The notes beneath the pieces are model-generated. The model was not told the origin of the DNA and searched no databases. It saw only the letters and a list, made by a program, of their open reading frames with translations. A stretch of DNA of 29,708 nucleotides from JBGOUJ01 sp041477005. Its GTDB lineage: Bacteria; Acidobacteriota; Terriglobia; Bryobacterales; JACQDG01. The DNA lies in assembly GCA_041477005.1 (NCBI GenBank), contig JBGOUJ010000019.1, positions 1-29,708 on the forward strand, written 5' to 3'. The translations under genes were made by a program, and so were the position numbers. The first letter of the stretch is position 1. The number at the start of each line of letters is the position of its first letter. This document shows positions 20,769-28,520 of this stretch, one piece after another.

Positions 20769-22220
20769 ATGGCCGACATCCTCCTGACGCACTCGAATCA
20801 CCTCTACTTCGACCGCAAGCAGGTCCGCAAGATGCAGCCCTACCCACCGCTGCAGACGCTGCTGGCGGCGGCGCTGCTGCGGCAGGAGGGATTCGAAGTG
20901 GCCCTGTTTGACGCCACGCTCGAGTCGCCGGAGGCGGGCTTCCGCGAGGCGCTGGAGCGGGACCGGCCGCGGCTGGTCGCAATCGTCGAAGACAATTTCA
21001 ACTTCCTCACCAAGATGTGCCTGACGCGGAACCGCGAGCTGGCGTTTGAAATGAGCCGCGCCGCCAAAGAGCGGGACCTGCCGGTCGTGGTGAACGGCTC
21101 GGATGCGGCGGATCATGCCGGCGAATATCTGGCTCAGGGCGCTGATTTCGTCCTGATCGGCGAGGTGGAAACCACGCTCCTCGAGGTCGTCCGGCGGCTC
21201 CTGCGCGGCGCGGGGAACCGGGTCGAGGACATCGCCGGGCTGGCCTATCGCGATCCGGCGACCGGGAGGGTTCGCTCCACGGCGCCGCGAGAGCTGCTGG
21301 CGGATCTCGACCGGCTGCCGTTTCCGGCCTGGGATCTGGTCGAGGTGGACCGGTACCGCGACGCCTGGCGCCACGCGCACGGGTATTTCTCCCTCAACAT
21401 GGTCGCCAGCCGCGGCTGTCCCTACCGCTGCAACTGGTGCGCCAAGCCGATCTATGGCCAGAGCTATCACTGCCGCTCGGCGCAGTTGGTGGCGGAGGAG
21501 ATGCATCATCTGAAGACCACGCTCGCTCCCGATCAGCTCTGGTTCGCCGACGACATCTTCGCCCTCTCGCCGCGCTGGACTCAGGACTTCGCCGCGGCGG
21601 TCGAAAAGCTCGCCGCGCAAATTCCGTTCAAGATGCAGTCGCGCTGCGACCTGATGACGCGAGATACCGTAGACGCGCTCCGGCGCGCAGGCTGCACCGA
21701 GGTCTGGATGGGCGCGGAGTCGGGATCGCAGCAGGTGCTGGACGCCATGGAGAAGAGCCTGCGCGTGGACCAGATCTACCAGGCCCGCGAAAGCCTGCGG
21801 CGGCACGGCATCCGCGCCGGCTACTTTCTGCAGTTCGGCTATCCGGGCGAAAACTGGGAAGACATTCAGCGGACCATCCGCATGGTGCGCGAGACGCGGC
21901 CCGACGACATCGGCGTCTCGGTCTCTTATCCGCTGCCGGGCACCAAGTTCTACGAGCTGGTGAGCGCGCAGCTCGGCGCCAAGAAAAACTGGGCCGACAG
22001 CGACGACCTGACCATGATGTTCCGGGGCGCCTATACCAGCGAATTCTACCGGACGCTGCGCGACGCCCTGCACCTCGAAGTGGAGCTGGCTAACGGCCGG
22101 CGAAACGGCAACGGGCCGCGGGAGCTTTCCGAGCTGTGGCGGCGGGTCGAGCAGCTCGAGAAAACCTGCGCCAACGCCAACCCGACAGTTCTGCCGGCGG
22201 TTCTATGGACCTGCTGCTGA
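20769..22220 (+). CDS. B12-binding-domain radical SAM protein 2
   Basis: A 483-residue paralogue of the next gene; their N-termini align (DILLTHSNHLYFDRKQ and DLLLTHGYFLYDDPKE, then QPYPPLQTL and KPYAPLGIL). Residues about 1-160 form the B12-binding-like domain, lacking DxHxxG. The radical SAM core has C217-x3-C221-x2-C224 (GCPYRCNWC) and MGAESGSQQVLDAMEKS for SAM. The segment YPLPGTKFYELV is typical of this B12 radical SAM group. The C-terminal 70 residues are a helical tail ending in CC. It overlaps protein 3 by 16 bases. Possible roles are C-methylation, ring formation or dehydrogenation; none can be chosen from sequence. Confidence 0.9.
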   Translation: MADILLTHSNHLYFDRKQVRKMQPYPPLQTLLAAALLRQEGFEVALFDATLESPEAGFREALERDRPRLVAIVEDNFNFLTKMCLTRNRELAFEMSRAAKERDLPVVVNGSDAADHAGEYLAQGADFVLIGEVETTLLEVVRRLLRGAGNRVEDIAGLAYRDPATGRVRSTAPRELLADLDRLPFPAWDLVEVDRYRDAWRHAHGYFSLNMVASRGCPYRCNWCAKPIYGQSYHCRSAQLVAEEMHHLKTTLAPDQLWFADDIFALSPRWTQDFAAAVEKLAAQIPFKMQSRCDLMTRDTVDALRRAGCTEVWMGAESGSQQVLDAMEKSLRVDQIYQARESLRRHGIRAGYFLQFGYPGENWEDIQRTIRMVRETRPDDIGVSVSYPLPGTKFYELVSAQLGAKKNWADSDDLTMMFRGAYTSEFYRTLRDALHLEVELANGRRNGNGPRELSELWRRVEQLEKTCANANPTVLPAVLWTCC

Positions 22221-23557
22221 CCCACGGCTACTTCCTCTACGACGATCCGAAAGAGCTTCAGATCATGAAGCCCTACGCGCCGCTGGGAATTCTTTACCTC
22301 TCGTCGCACCTGCGGAAGAAGGGCCTCGACGTCGAAGTCTACGACACGACCTTCGGATCGCGCGCGGAGCTGCTGGCGATTCTGGAGGCGGGGCCGCCGT
22401 CGGTGGTGGGCATTGCGGGCAATCTGATGACGCGGCGGAACGTGGCGGACATCACGGCCGCCGCGCGGGCCGCGGGCTGGAAGGTGGTTCTGGGAGGGCC
22501 GGAGCCCGCGAGCTACCCCCGGGAGTATCTCGACGCCGGGGCGGACATCGTCGTCGAAGGCGAGGGCGAAGTGACGATGGAAGAGCTGCTCGCGGCCTTG
22601 CGAAGCGGGGACGAGTCGGCGGTGGAGAGAGTGAACGGCATCTTTTTCCGCCGGCCGGACGGCTCGATCGACCGCACGCCGCCGCGGGCGCTGATCCCGG
22701 ACCTCGATGGGCAGCCCTGGCCCGACCGGGAACGCGTGGACATGGGCCGATACCTGCAAGTCTGGCGGGAGCGGCACGGCGTGGGATCGGTCTCGGTGAT
22801 CACGGCGCGCGGCTGCCCGTATCACTGCCGCTGGTGCAGCCACTCGACCTACGGCAAGACCCACCGGCGGCGCTCGCCGCAGTCGGTGGTGGAAGAGGTC
22901 GAGTGGATCTTGAATCGCTATCAGCCGGAGATGCTGTGGATGGCCGACGATGTGTTCACGATCCACCACGGCTGGATTCTGGAATACGCCGCCGAAATGA
23001 AACGGCGGGGGCTGCGCGCGCCTTTCGAGTGCATCACCCGGGCGGACCGGCTCAACGCGCGCATGGCCGAGGCGCTGGCGGAGCTGGGATGCTTTCGCGT
23101 TTGGATCGGCTCGGAGAGCGGCTCGCAGCGGGTCCTCAATGCCATGGAGCGCGGTGTGACGATCGAACAGGTGCGGGAGGCGGTCCGGCTCTCGAAGGAA
23201 CAGGGGATCCAGGTCGGGATGTTCCTGATGTGGGGCTATGAGGGCGAGCAACTGGAAGACATTGAGGCGACCATCGAGCACGTGAAGGCCTGCCGGCCGG
23301 ACGTGTTCCTGACAACGGTCTCCTACCCCATCAAGGGAACGCCGTACCACGAAGCGGTGGCGCCGCGATTGGTCGGCATCGGCGATTGGGCCGAGACGTC
23401 CGACCGCGAATTGAAGATCGCCGGGCGGCACTCCCGGCGCTACTTCCAGTTCGCCGATCAGTGGCTGAAGAGCGAGATGGCCGGCGAGCGCGACCCTTCG
23501 CGAATTGAGGCGGCGCGCCGGGGCCTGGCCGAAACCTATCAGGAAGTGGAAGCATGA
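22205..23557 (+). CDS. B12-binding-domain radical SAM protein 3
   Basis: A 450-residue enzyme. The ATG at 22205, inside the end of gene 2, gives the canonical start MDLLLTHGYFLYDDPKELQI; the upstream frame has no homologous sequence. The B12-binding-like domain (about 1-150) includes VVLGGPEPASYPREYLDAGA and lacks DxHxxG. The radical SAM core has C204-x3-C208-x2-C211 (GCPYHCRWC), WIGSESGSQRVLNAMERG and SYPIKGTPYHEAV. It overlaps the first methyltransferase gene by ATGA. Proteins 2 and 3 look like a duplication that has diverged, so they may act on successive positions of one substrate. Confidence 0.9.
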   Translation: MDLLLTHGYFLYDDPKELQIMKPYAPLGILYLSSHLRKKGLDVEVYDTTFGSRAELLAILEAGPPSVVGIAGNLMTRRNVADITAAARAAGWKVVLGGPEPASYPREYLDAGADIVVEGEGEVTMEELLAALRSGDESAVERVNGIFFRRPDGSIDRTPPRALIPDLDGQPWPDRERVDMGRYLQVWRERHGVGSVSVITARGCPYHCRWCSHSTYGKTHRRRSPQSVVEEVEWILNRYQPEMLWMADDVFTIHHGWILEYAAEMKRRGLRAPFECITRADRLNARMAEALAELGCFRVWIGSESGSQRVLNAMERGVTIEQVREAVRLSKEQGIQVGMFLMWGYEGEQLEDIEATIEHVKACRPDVFLTTVSYPIKGTPYHEAVAPRLVGIGDWAETSDRELKIAGRHSRRYFQFADQWLKSEMAGERDPSRIEAARRGLAETYQEVEA

Positions 23558-24309
23558 GCGCCGCGGCTGCCTTCGACAAGCTGGCCCCGCGCTATGACGA
23601 GCTGTGGACCGTCTCGCCGGCCGGGCGGCTGCAGCGCGAGGCGGTCTGGCGGGAGATCGGCGGGCTGTTCCGTCCCGGCGAGCGGGTGCTCGATCTGGGC
23701 TGCGGGACGGGCGAAGACGCCGCGTGGCTGGCGGGCTCCGGGGTGCGGGTACACGCCGTGGACGCGTCGCCGGCCATGGTCGAGCTGGCCCGTGGGCGGC
23801 TAAGAGGCCGCGGAAACTGCGAGGTGCGGGCCATCGAGGACCTGGGACGGCTGCTGCCGGGCGAGAGGTTCGACGGCGCGATCGCCAACTTCGGCGTGCT
23901 GAATTGCGTGGAGGATCTGCGCGTGGCAGCAGCCAACCTGGCGCGGTTGATTCGGCCGGGAGGGCGGCTGGCGCTCTGCTCGATGGGCCGGTTCTGTCTG
24001 TGGGAAACGATCTGGTATTTGCTGCGCGGCGAGCCGCGAAAGGCTCTGCGGCGGCTGCAGCGGGGGCCAGTCGGGACCTCGATGGGCTTCCCGGTGTTCT
24101 ACCGGTCAGCGGCTGAGATCACGGCGGCCTTCGATCCGGAATTCCGGCGAGTCCGGCGCCGGGGCATCGGCGTTTTCGTCCCGCCGTCCTATGTAAAGGC
24201 CGGATCGCGAACGGCCGGGGCGCTCGCCTGGGTCGACCGCCTTTTCGCCGGCTGGCCGGTGCTGCGCTCCATGGGGGATCATTGCCTGCTGATCTTTGTA
24301 CGGAAGTGA
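23554..24309 (+). CDS. Class I SAM-dependent methyltransferase 1
   Basis: A 251-residue cytoplasmic methyltransferase of the Methyltransf_11/25 type. AFDKLAPRYDELW opens the fold. Motif I is VLDLGCGTGED (45-55), the acidic residue after strand 2 is in VHAVDASPAMVELARG, and motif IV region reads FDGAIANFGVLNCVEDL. The C-terminal part (about 150-251) has a hydrophobic cap region resembling small-molecule methyltransferases rather than rRNA or protein ones. Start overlaps gene 3 by 4 bases. It probably methylates an oxygen, nitrogen or activated carbon of the pathway intermediate. Confidence 0.88.
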   Translation: MSAAAAFDKLAPRYDELWTVSPAGRLQREAVWREIGGLFRPGERVLDLGCGTGEDAAWLAGSGVRVHAVDASPAMVELARGRLRGRGNCEVRAIEDLGRLLPGERFDGAIANFGVLNCVEDLRVAAANLARLIRPGGRLALCSMGRFCLWETIWYLLRGEPRKALRRLQRGPVGTSMGFPVFYRSAAEITAAFDPEFRRVRRRGIGVFVPPSYVKAGSRTAGALAWVDRLFAGWPVLRSMGDHCLLIFVRK

Positions 24310-25220
24310 GCGCGCCGAGCCTGGGGCTGAGCGTGCACCTGATCTGCCCCGGTTGCCGCGGCGCGGTGGCGGAGGATGTCCCTTGCCCGCACTGTGGCGT
24401 GCGGCTGGAGCGCACGGCCGGCATCCTGCGGGCGATTGGGCCCGATCGCCGGGCGCTTTACGAGCGATTCCTCGAAGACTACTCCAAGATCCGCCAGGCC
24501 GAGGGCCGCGGGTCGGAGGACCCCGCGTACTATCTGGCGCTTCCCTACCGGGACCTCAGCGGACGGCACGCCGGCCAATGGGCCATCCGCGCTAGAACGT
24601 ACAGATATCTAAGAGCGCATCTGCTGCCGGCACAGGCCCAGGATGTTCTCGACCTGGGAGCCGGAAACGGCTGGCTCTCCTACCGGCTGGCCGAGTGCGG
24701 CCATCGCCCGGTGGCCGTGGACATCAACACCGATTGGCTGGACGGCCTCGCGGCGGCGTTCCAGCACTATGGCAGCTTTCCGCTGGTCGAGGCGGAGTTC
24801 GACCGGCTGCCTTTTGCCGATGCCCAATTTGATCTCGCGATCTTCAACTCCTCTTTCCACTACTCCACCGACTACCGCCGGACGCTGGCCGAAGCCGCGC
24901 GTTGTTTGCGGCCGTCGGGCCGGGTGGTGATCCTGGATTCACCGATCTACCGGCGGCGGGAGCACGGCGAGCAGATGCGGGCCGAGCGGCATCGGCAGTT
25001 CGAGGCGCAATACGGCTTCCGGTCAGCCAGCATCCCGAGCCTGGAGTACCTTTGGGAGGCATTGCTCGACGAGCTGGCTCGCGAACTGGGCATGGCCTGG
25101 CAGATCCACCGGCCGTGGTACGGCTGGCAATGGCGGCTTCGGCCGTGGAAGGCGCGCCTGGCGGGCCGCCGTCCGCCCTCGCGCTTTTGGATCCTGGCTG
25201 GGAGCTTTTCGAAATCATGA
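24306..25220 (+). CDS. Class I SAM-dependent methyltransferase 2 with N-terminal zinc ribbon
   Basis: A 304-residue protein. The GTG at 24306 overlaps the previous stop (GTGA). The N-terminus has a four-cysteine zinc ribbon, C14-x2-C17 and C27-x2-C30 (LICPGCRGAVAEDVPCPHCG), an arrangement also seen in the rRNA methyltransferase RlmA. The methyltransferase core starts at motif I, VLDLGAGNG (114-122), then VAVDINTDWLDG and IFNSSFHYSTDYRRTLAEAA. The C-terminus is a basic, tryptophan-rich region. Despite the zinc ribbon, the operon position and remaining sequence suggest a role in the same pathway as its neighbours, not rRNA modification; that is inference. Confidence 0.87.
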   Translation: MSAPSLGLSVHLICPGCRGAVAEDVPCPHCGVRLERTAGILRAIGPDRRALYERFLEDYSKIRQAEGRGSEDPAYYLALPYRDLSGRHAGQWAIRARTYRYLRAHLLPAQAQDVLDLGAGNGWLSYRLAECGHRPVAVDINTDWLDGLAAAFQHYGSFPLVEAEFDRLPFADAQFDLAIFNSSFHYSTDYRRTLAEAARCLRPSGRVVILDSPIYRRREHGEQMRAERHRQFEAQYGFRSASIPSLEYLWEALLDELARELGMAWQIHRPWYGWQWRLRPWKARLAGRRPPSRFWILAGSFSKS

Positions 25221-26677
25221 TCCTGTTCCTGCATCCTCGCGCCACCAAGCCCAAGAATCGCCGCTTCCCACTCTCCATCCTGGCGCTCGCGGCGGTGATC
25301 GAGGGCAAGGAGGAGTACGCGATCGTCGACGGCAACGTGGATCCGCATCCGTGGGAATCGCTCGACCGCGCCATGCAGGAAAAGCCGGCCGAGCTGCTGG
25401 CCGTGTCGGTGATGCCGGGGCCGCAGATGGTCGCGGCGATCCCGCTGTGCCGGGGGTTCCGCGAGAAGTATCCGTCCGTGCCCGTCGTCTGGGGCGGCTA
25501 CTTCGCGTCGCTCTATCCCGATACGGCGCTCAACACGAAATACGTCGACTTCGTGGTGCGGGCGCAGGGAGAGGACACGTTCCTGGAGCTCCTCGAAGCG
25601 CTGCGCGGCGGGCGGAGCTTCGCGGGCATTCGGGGACTCTCTTATAAAGATCAATTCGGGCTGCATGTCCACAATCCCGAGCGGCCGCTGCGCTCGCCCG
25701 GGGATTTTCCGTGGTACCCGTATCACCGGCTCGACGCCGCCCGGTACATCCTGCCGACGTTCCTTGGCTCGCGCACGGCCGTGCACCAGGCGAGCATCGG
25801 CTGCCCGTTCCGGTGCAATTTCTGCGGCGTCACGCCGGTCTTCGACCGGGAGAAAATGGACCCGCCGGCGCGCACAGCGGCCGTCCTGGGCCACCTGAAG
25901 GAGCAGTACGGCGTCAACGCCGTCCAGTTTTACGACAACAATTTCTTCCTGCGGGAGGACCACGCCGTGGAGCTGTCCGAGCGCCTCGAGCCGCTGGGGC
26001 TGCAGTGGTGGTCCGAAGGCCGCATCGACACCGTGCTGGGCTACTCCGACGAAACGCTGCGCAAGCTGCGCCGGGCCGGCTCGGCCATGATCTTCTTCGG
26101 GGCCGAATCCGGCTCCAACGACGTGCTGCGGCAGATGAAAAAGCAGATCACCGCCGAGCAGACGCTGGAGCTCGCCCAGCGGATCCGCGAGTTCGGGATC
26201 GTGCCGGAGTTTTCGTTCATCCTCGGCAACCCGCGGGACCCCGAGCGGGACACCCGCGACACGATCTGCTTCATCCGCCGGATCAAGCGGCTCAACCCGC
26301 AGGCCGAGATCATCGTGCAGCACTACATCCCCACGCCGCAGCGCGACGGCATGTACGGCGGAGTCGAGGGACAAATTCAGTTCCCGGCGACGCCGGACGA
26401 ATGGGCCACCGAGCGCTGGTACAACTTCACCGTTCGCGCCGACCCGAAGCTGCCGTGGCTGCCGGAGCGGGTGCGGCGGCGCATCGACGATTTCGAGCTG
26501 GTGATCAATTCGCGCTGGCCCACCATCCAGGACATCCACCTGCGGCAGTGGGGCCGGGCGCTGCTCCAATCGCTCAGCAGTTGGCGTTACCGGCTGGGCG
26601 TTTACGATTTTCCGGTGGAGCTCCAGTGGGCGCAAAAACTCGTCCATCTGCGCAAGCCGAGGCTCGAGAGCCTGTGA
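25217..26677 (+). CDS. B12-binding-domain radical SAM protein 4
   Basis: A 486-residue enzyme. The ATG at 25217 overlaps the upstream stop (ATGA) and gives MILFLHPRATKPKNRRFPLS, a typical start for this group. The B12-binding-like domain (about 1-150) contains VVWGGYFASLYPDTAL and lacks DxHxxG. The radical SAM core has C196-x3-C200-x2-C203 (GCPFRCNFC), FYDNNFFL and FGAESGSNDVLRQMKKQ. It is more distant from proteins 2 and 3 than they are from each other. The C-terminal part is rich in tryptophan and arginine. It overlaps the third methyltransferase gene by GTGA. Confidence 0.9.
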   Translation: MILFLHPRATKPKNRRFPLSILALAAVIEGKEEYAIVDGNVDPHPWESLDRAMQEKPAELLAVSVMPGPQMVAAIPLCRGFREKYPSVPVVWGGYFASLYPDTALNTKYVDFVVRAQGEDTFLELLEALRGGRSFAGIRGLSYKDQFGLHVHNPERPLRSPGDFPWYPYHRLDAARYILPTFLGSRTAVHQASIGCPFRCNFCGVTPVFDREKMDPPARTAAVLGHLKEQYGVNAVQFYDNNFFLREDHAVELSERLEPLGLQWWSEGRIDTVLGYSDETLRKLRRAGSAMIFFGAESGSNDVLRQMKKQITAEQTLELAQRIREFGIVPEFSFILGNPRDPERDTRDTICFIRRIKRLNPQAEIIVQHYIPTPQRDGMYGGVEGQIQFPATPDEWATERWYNFTVRADPKLPWLPERVRRRIDDFELVINSRWPTIQDIHLRQWGRALLQSLSSWRYRLGVYDFPVELQWAQKLVHLRKPRLESL

Positions 26678-27351
26678 GGCTTTCGCCGCTCGAAGCGCAC
26701 CGCATCTGGTCCGAAAGCTACGACGCCGATCCCAACCCGATGCTGGCGCTGGAGGCGCGCGTCCTCTCTCCGGCGCTGGGCGATCTGTGCGGGAGCGTGT
26801 TTCTCGACGCCGCCTGCGGGACAGGACGATGGCTCGAGCAGGCTCGAGCACGGGGCGCGGCGGCGTGGGGCGTGGATCTCTCAGGCGAGATGCTGCGCCA
26901 AGCGCGTCACAAGCCCGGACTCGCCGGAACGCTGGCGCGGGCCGACGCCGGCGCGCTTCCCTTTGCCGATGGCATCGCCGACGTCGTGCTGTGCGCGTTT
27001 TCGCTGGCTTACCTGGAGCCGCTCGAACCGGCCCTGGCGGAGCTGGCGCGCGCCGTGAAGCCGGGAGGGCAGCTCATCGCGACCGATCTCCATCCGGACG
27101 GGTATCGGCGGGGCTGGACGCGGTCGTTTTCGAGCGGCGGGCAAGCCTACGAGATCGAGCACCACCCTTACACGAAGGAGCAGTGGCTCGCTGCCGGCCG
27201 CGGCGCGGGCCTGGAGTTAATCGAGCTGCGCGAGCCGCGCTTCGAGGGGCCGGAGCGCGAGATCTTCCGGCGGGCGGGAAAGGAGCATCTCTTCGAAGAA
27301 ACGCGAGAGATTCCCGCCGTGCTGATCGTCCGCTGGAGGCGCCCGCCATGA
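26674..27351 (+). CDS. Class I SAM-dependent methyltransferase 3
   Basis: A 225-residue methyltransferase of the Methyltransf_11 type. RIWSESYDADPNPMLALEAR opens the fold. Motif I is FLDAACGTG (43-51), then AWGVDLSGEMLRQAR, LPFADGIADVVLCAFSLAYL and a UbiE-like stretch with VKPGGQLIATDLHP. The start is the GTG at 26674 in a GTGA overlap, and the end overlaps the amidohydrolase by ATGA. It is the third methyltransferase in the operon, which implies several methylations of one product or alternative substrates. Confidence 0.88.
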   Translation: MRLSPLEAHRIWSESYDADPNPMLALEARVLSPALGDLCGSVFLDAACGTGRWLEQARARGAAAWGVDLSGEMLRQARHKPGLAGTLARADAGALPFADGIADVVLCAFSLAYLEPLEPALAELARAVKPGGQLIATDLHPDGYRRGWTRSFSSGGQAYEIEHHPYTKEQWLAAGRGAGLELIELREPRFEGPEREIFRRAGKEHLFEETREIPAVLIVRWRRPP

Positions 27352-28520
27352 TCTTAGGAGGCGCCAGAGTCGCCTTGGGGCCGGACGAGGCGGTGAGGCT
27401 GGACGTCGAGATCCGTGGAGAAAAAATCGCCGCGCTGCGGCCACCGGGTCCGGTTCGCCGGCCGGATCTCGATCTCAACGGCTGCCTGATCTTGCCCGGA
27501 TTGATCAATGCCCATGACCATCTGGAGTTTGCTCTTTTCCCGCGCCTGGGCCGCGGCCCGTATCCCAACGCCGGAGCCTGGGCGCGGGATATCTATCGGC
27601 CGAAAGAGTCCCCGGTGAGGGAACAGCTAGGCGTGCCGAAGGCGGTGCGGCTGGTCTGGGGCGGGCTGCGGAATCTGCTGGGCGGAGTCACCACGGTCTG
27701 CCATCACAATCCGCGCTCGGCTGTTTTTGGACGCCACTTTCCGGTGCGGGTGATGCGGCGGTTTGGATGGGCGCACTCGCTCGAGTTCAGCCCGGACCTG
27801 GCGGCGCGCTTCCGCCGAACGCCGGCCGGCTGGCCTTTCATCGTGCATCTGGGCGAGGCCACGGACCGCGAGGGCGCGCGAGAGATCTTCCGGCTCGACG
27901 AGATGGGAGCGCTCGGCCCACGCACGGTGCTGGTGCATGGCGTGGCCCTCGATCGTCGCGGGCTGAGGCTGGCCCGCGAGAAAGGCGGGTCGCTCGTCTG
28001 GTGCCCCAGCTCCAATCTGTTCACGCTCGGCCGGACGCTCTCTCCCTCGGCGCTGCGGAACGGTATTCCGGTGGCGCTGGGGACCGATTCCTCGCTAACG
28101 GCGAAAGGCGATTTGCTGGATGAGATCCGCGCGGCTCAGCGTGTCGGCCTCGACGCGGCCGATCTCTATCGCCTGGTGACCGAGCAGGCGGCGGGCGTGC
28201 TGCGCCTGGATACCCGCGCGGGAACGCTCGCGGTGGGAGGCGCTGCCGACATCCTGGTGGTTCGCGATCGGGGACGGTCGCCGGCGGTGACGCTGCTGGG
28301 CGCCGTCCCCGAGATGGTTTTGCTGGCCGGGAAGATCAAGCTTGCCTCGCCGGGCCTGGCGGCGCAGCTTCCGGCCACGCGGCTTCGCCGGCTTCGCCGG
28401 CTGGCGGTCGAGGGGCGGCCGGAAGTCCTGGTCGACGCCGATGTGCCGCAGCTCTATCGCCAGGCGGCGCGAGTGCTCGGCCCCCAGATCCGGCTGGCCG
28501 GACGGCGGGTGCTCGCATGA
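27348..28520 (+). CDS. Amidohydrolase superfamily metalloenzyme, deaminase-like
   Basis: A 390-residue TIM-barrel metal hydrolase flanked by the usual beta-sandwich ends (GARVALGPDEAV at the start, AGTLAVGGAADILVV near the end). Metal and catalytic positions are H56 and H58 (NAHDHLE), H167-x2-E170 (VHLGE), H197 (LVHGVA) and D247 (LGTDSS). The HxxE pair with no carboxylated lysine fits the deaminase and hydrolytic dehalogenase branch (SAH/MTA deaminase, TrzN, guanine deaminase), not dihydroorotase types. Expected chemistry is deamination or hydrolysis of an aromatic or cyclic amidine-type substrate. It overlaps both neighbours by ATGA. An about 80-residue C-terminal extension, leucine- and arginine-rich, is unusual. 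Confidence 0.85.
   Translation: MILGGARVALGPDEAVRLDVEIRGEKIAALRPPGPVRRPDLDLNGCLILPGLINAHDHLEFALFPRLGRGPYPNAGAWARDIYRPKESPVREQLGVPKAVRLVWGGLRNLLGGVTTVCHHNPRSAVFGRHFPVRVMRRFGWAHSLEFSPDLAARFRRTPAGWPFIVHLGEATDREGAREIFRLDEMGALGPRTVLVHGVALDRRGLRLAREKGGSLVWCPSSNLFTLGRTLSPSALRNGIPVALGTDSSLTAKGDLLDEIRAAQRVGLDAADLYRLVTEQAAGVLRLDTRAGTLAVGGAADILVVRDRGRSPAVTLLGAVPEMVLLAGKIKLASPGLAAQLPATRLRRLRRLAVEGRPEVLVDADVPQLYRQAARVLGPQIRLAGRRVLA

Noticed and set aside
19271..23431. Long minus-strand open frames opposite radical SAM proteins 1-3
   Set aside because: They mirror the codon positions of the real genes and have no recognisable motifs or ribosome binding sites.
24947..26851. A 634-codon open frame on the minus strand
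   Set aside because: It lies antisense to the zinc-ribbon methyltransferase, radical SAM protein 4 and methyltransferase 3, all with clear motifs. Its translation is low-complexity (proline, arginine, histidine-rich), as expected of a G+C-rich shadow frame.
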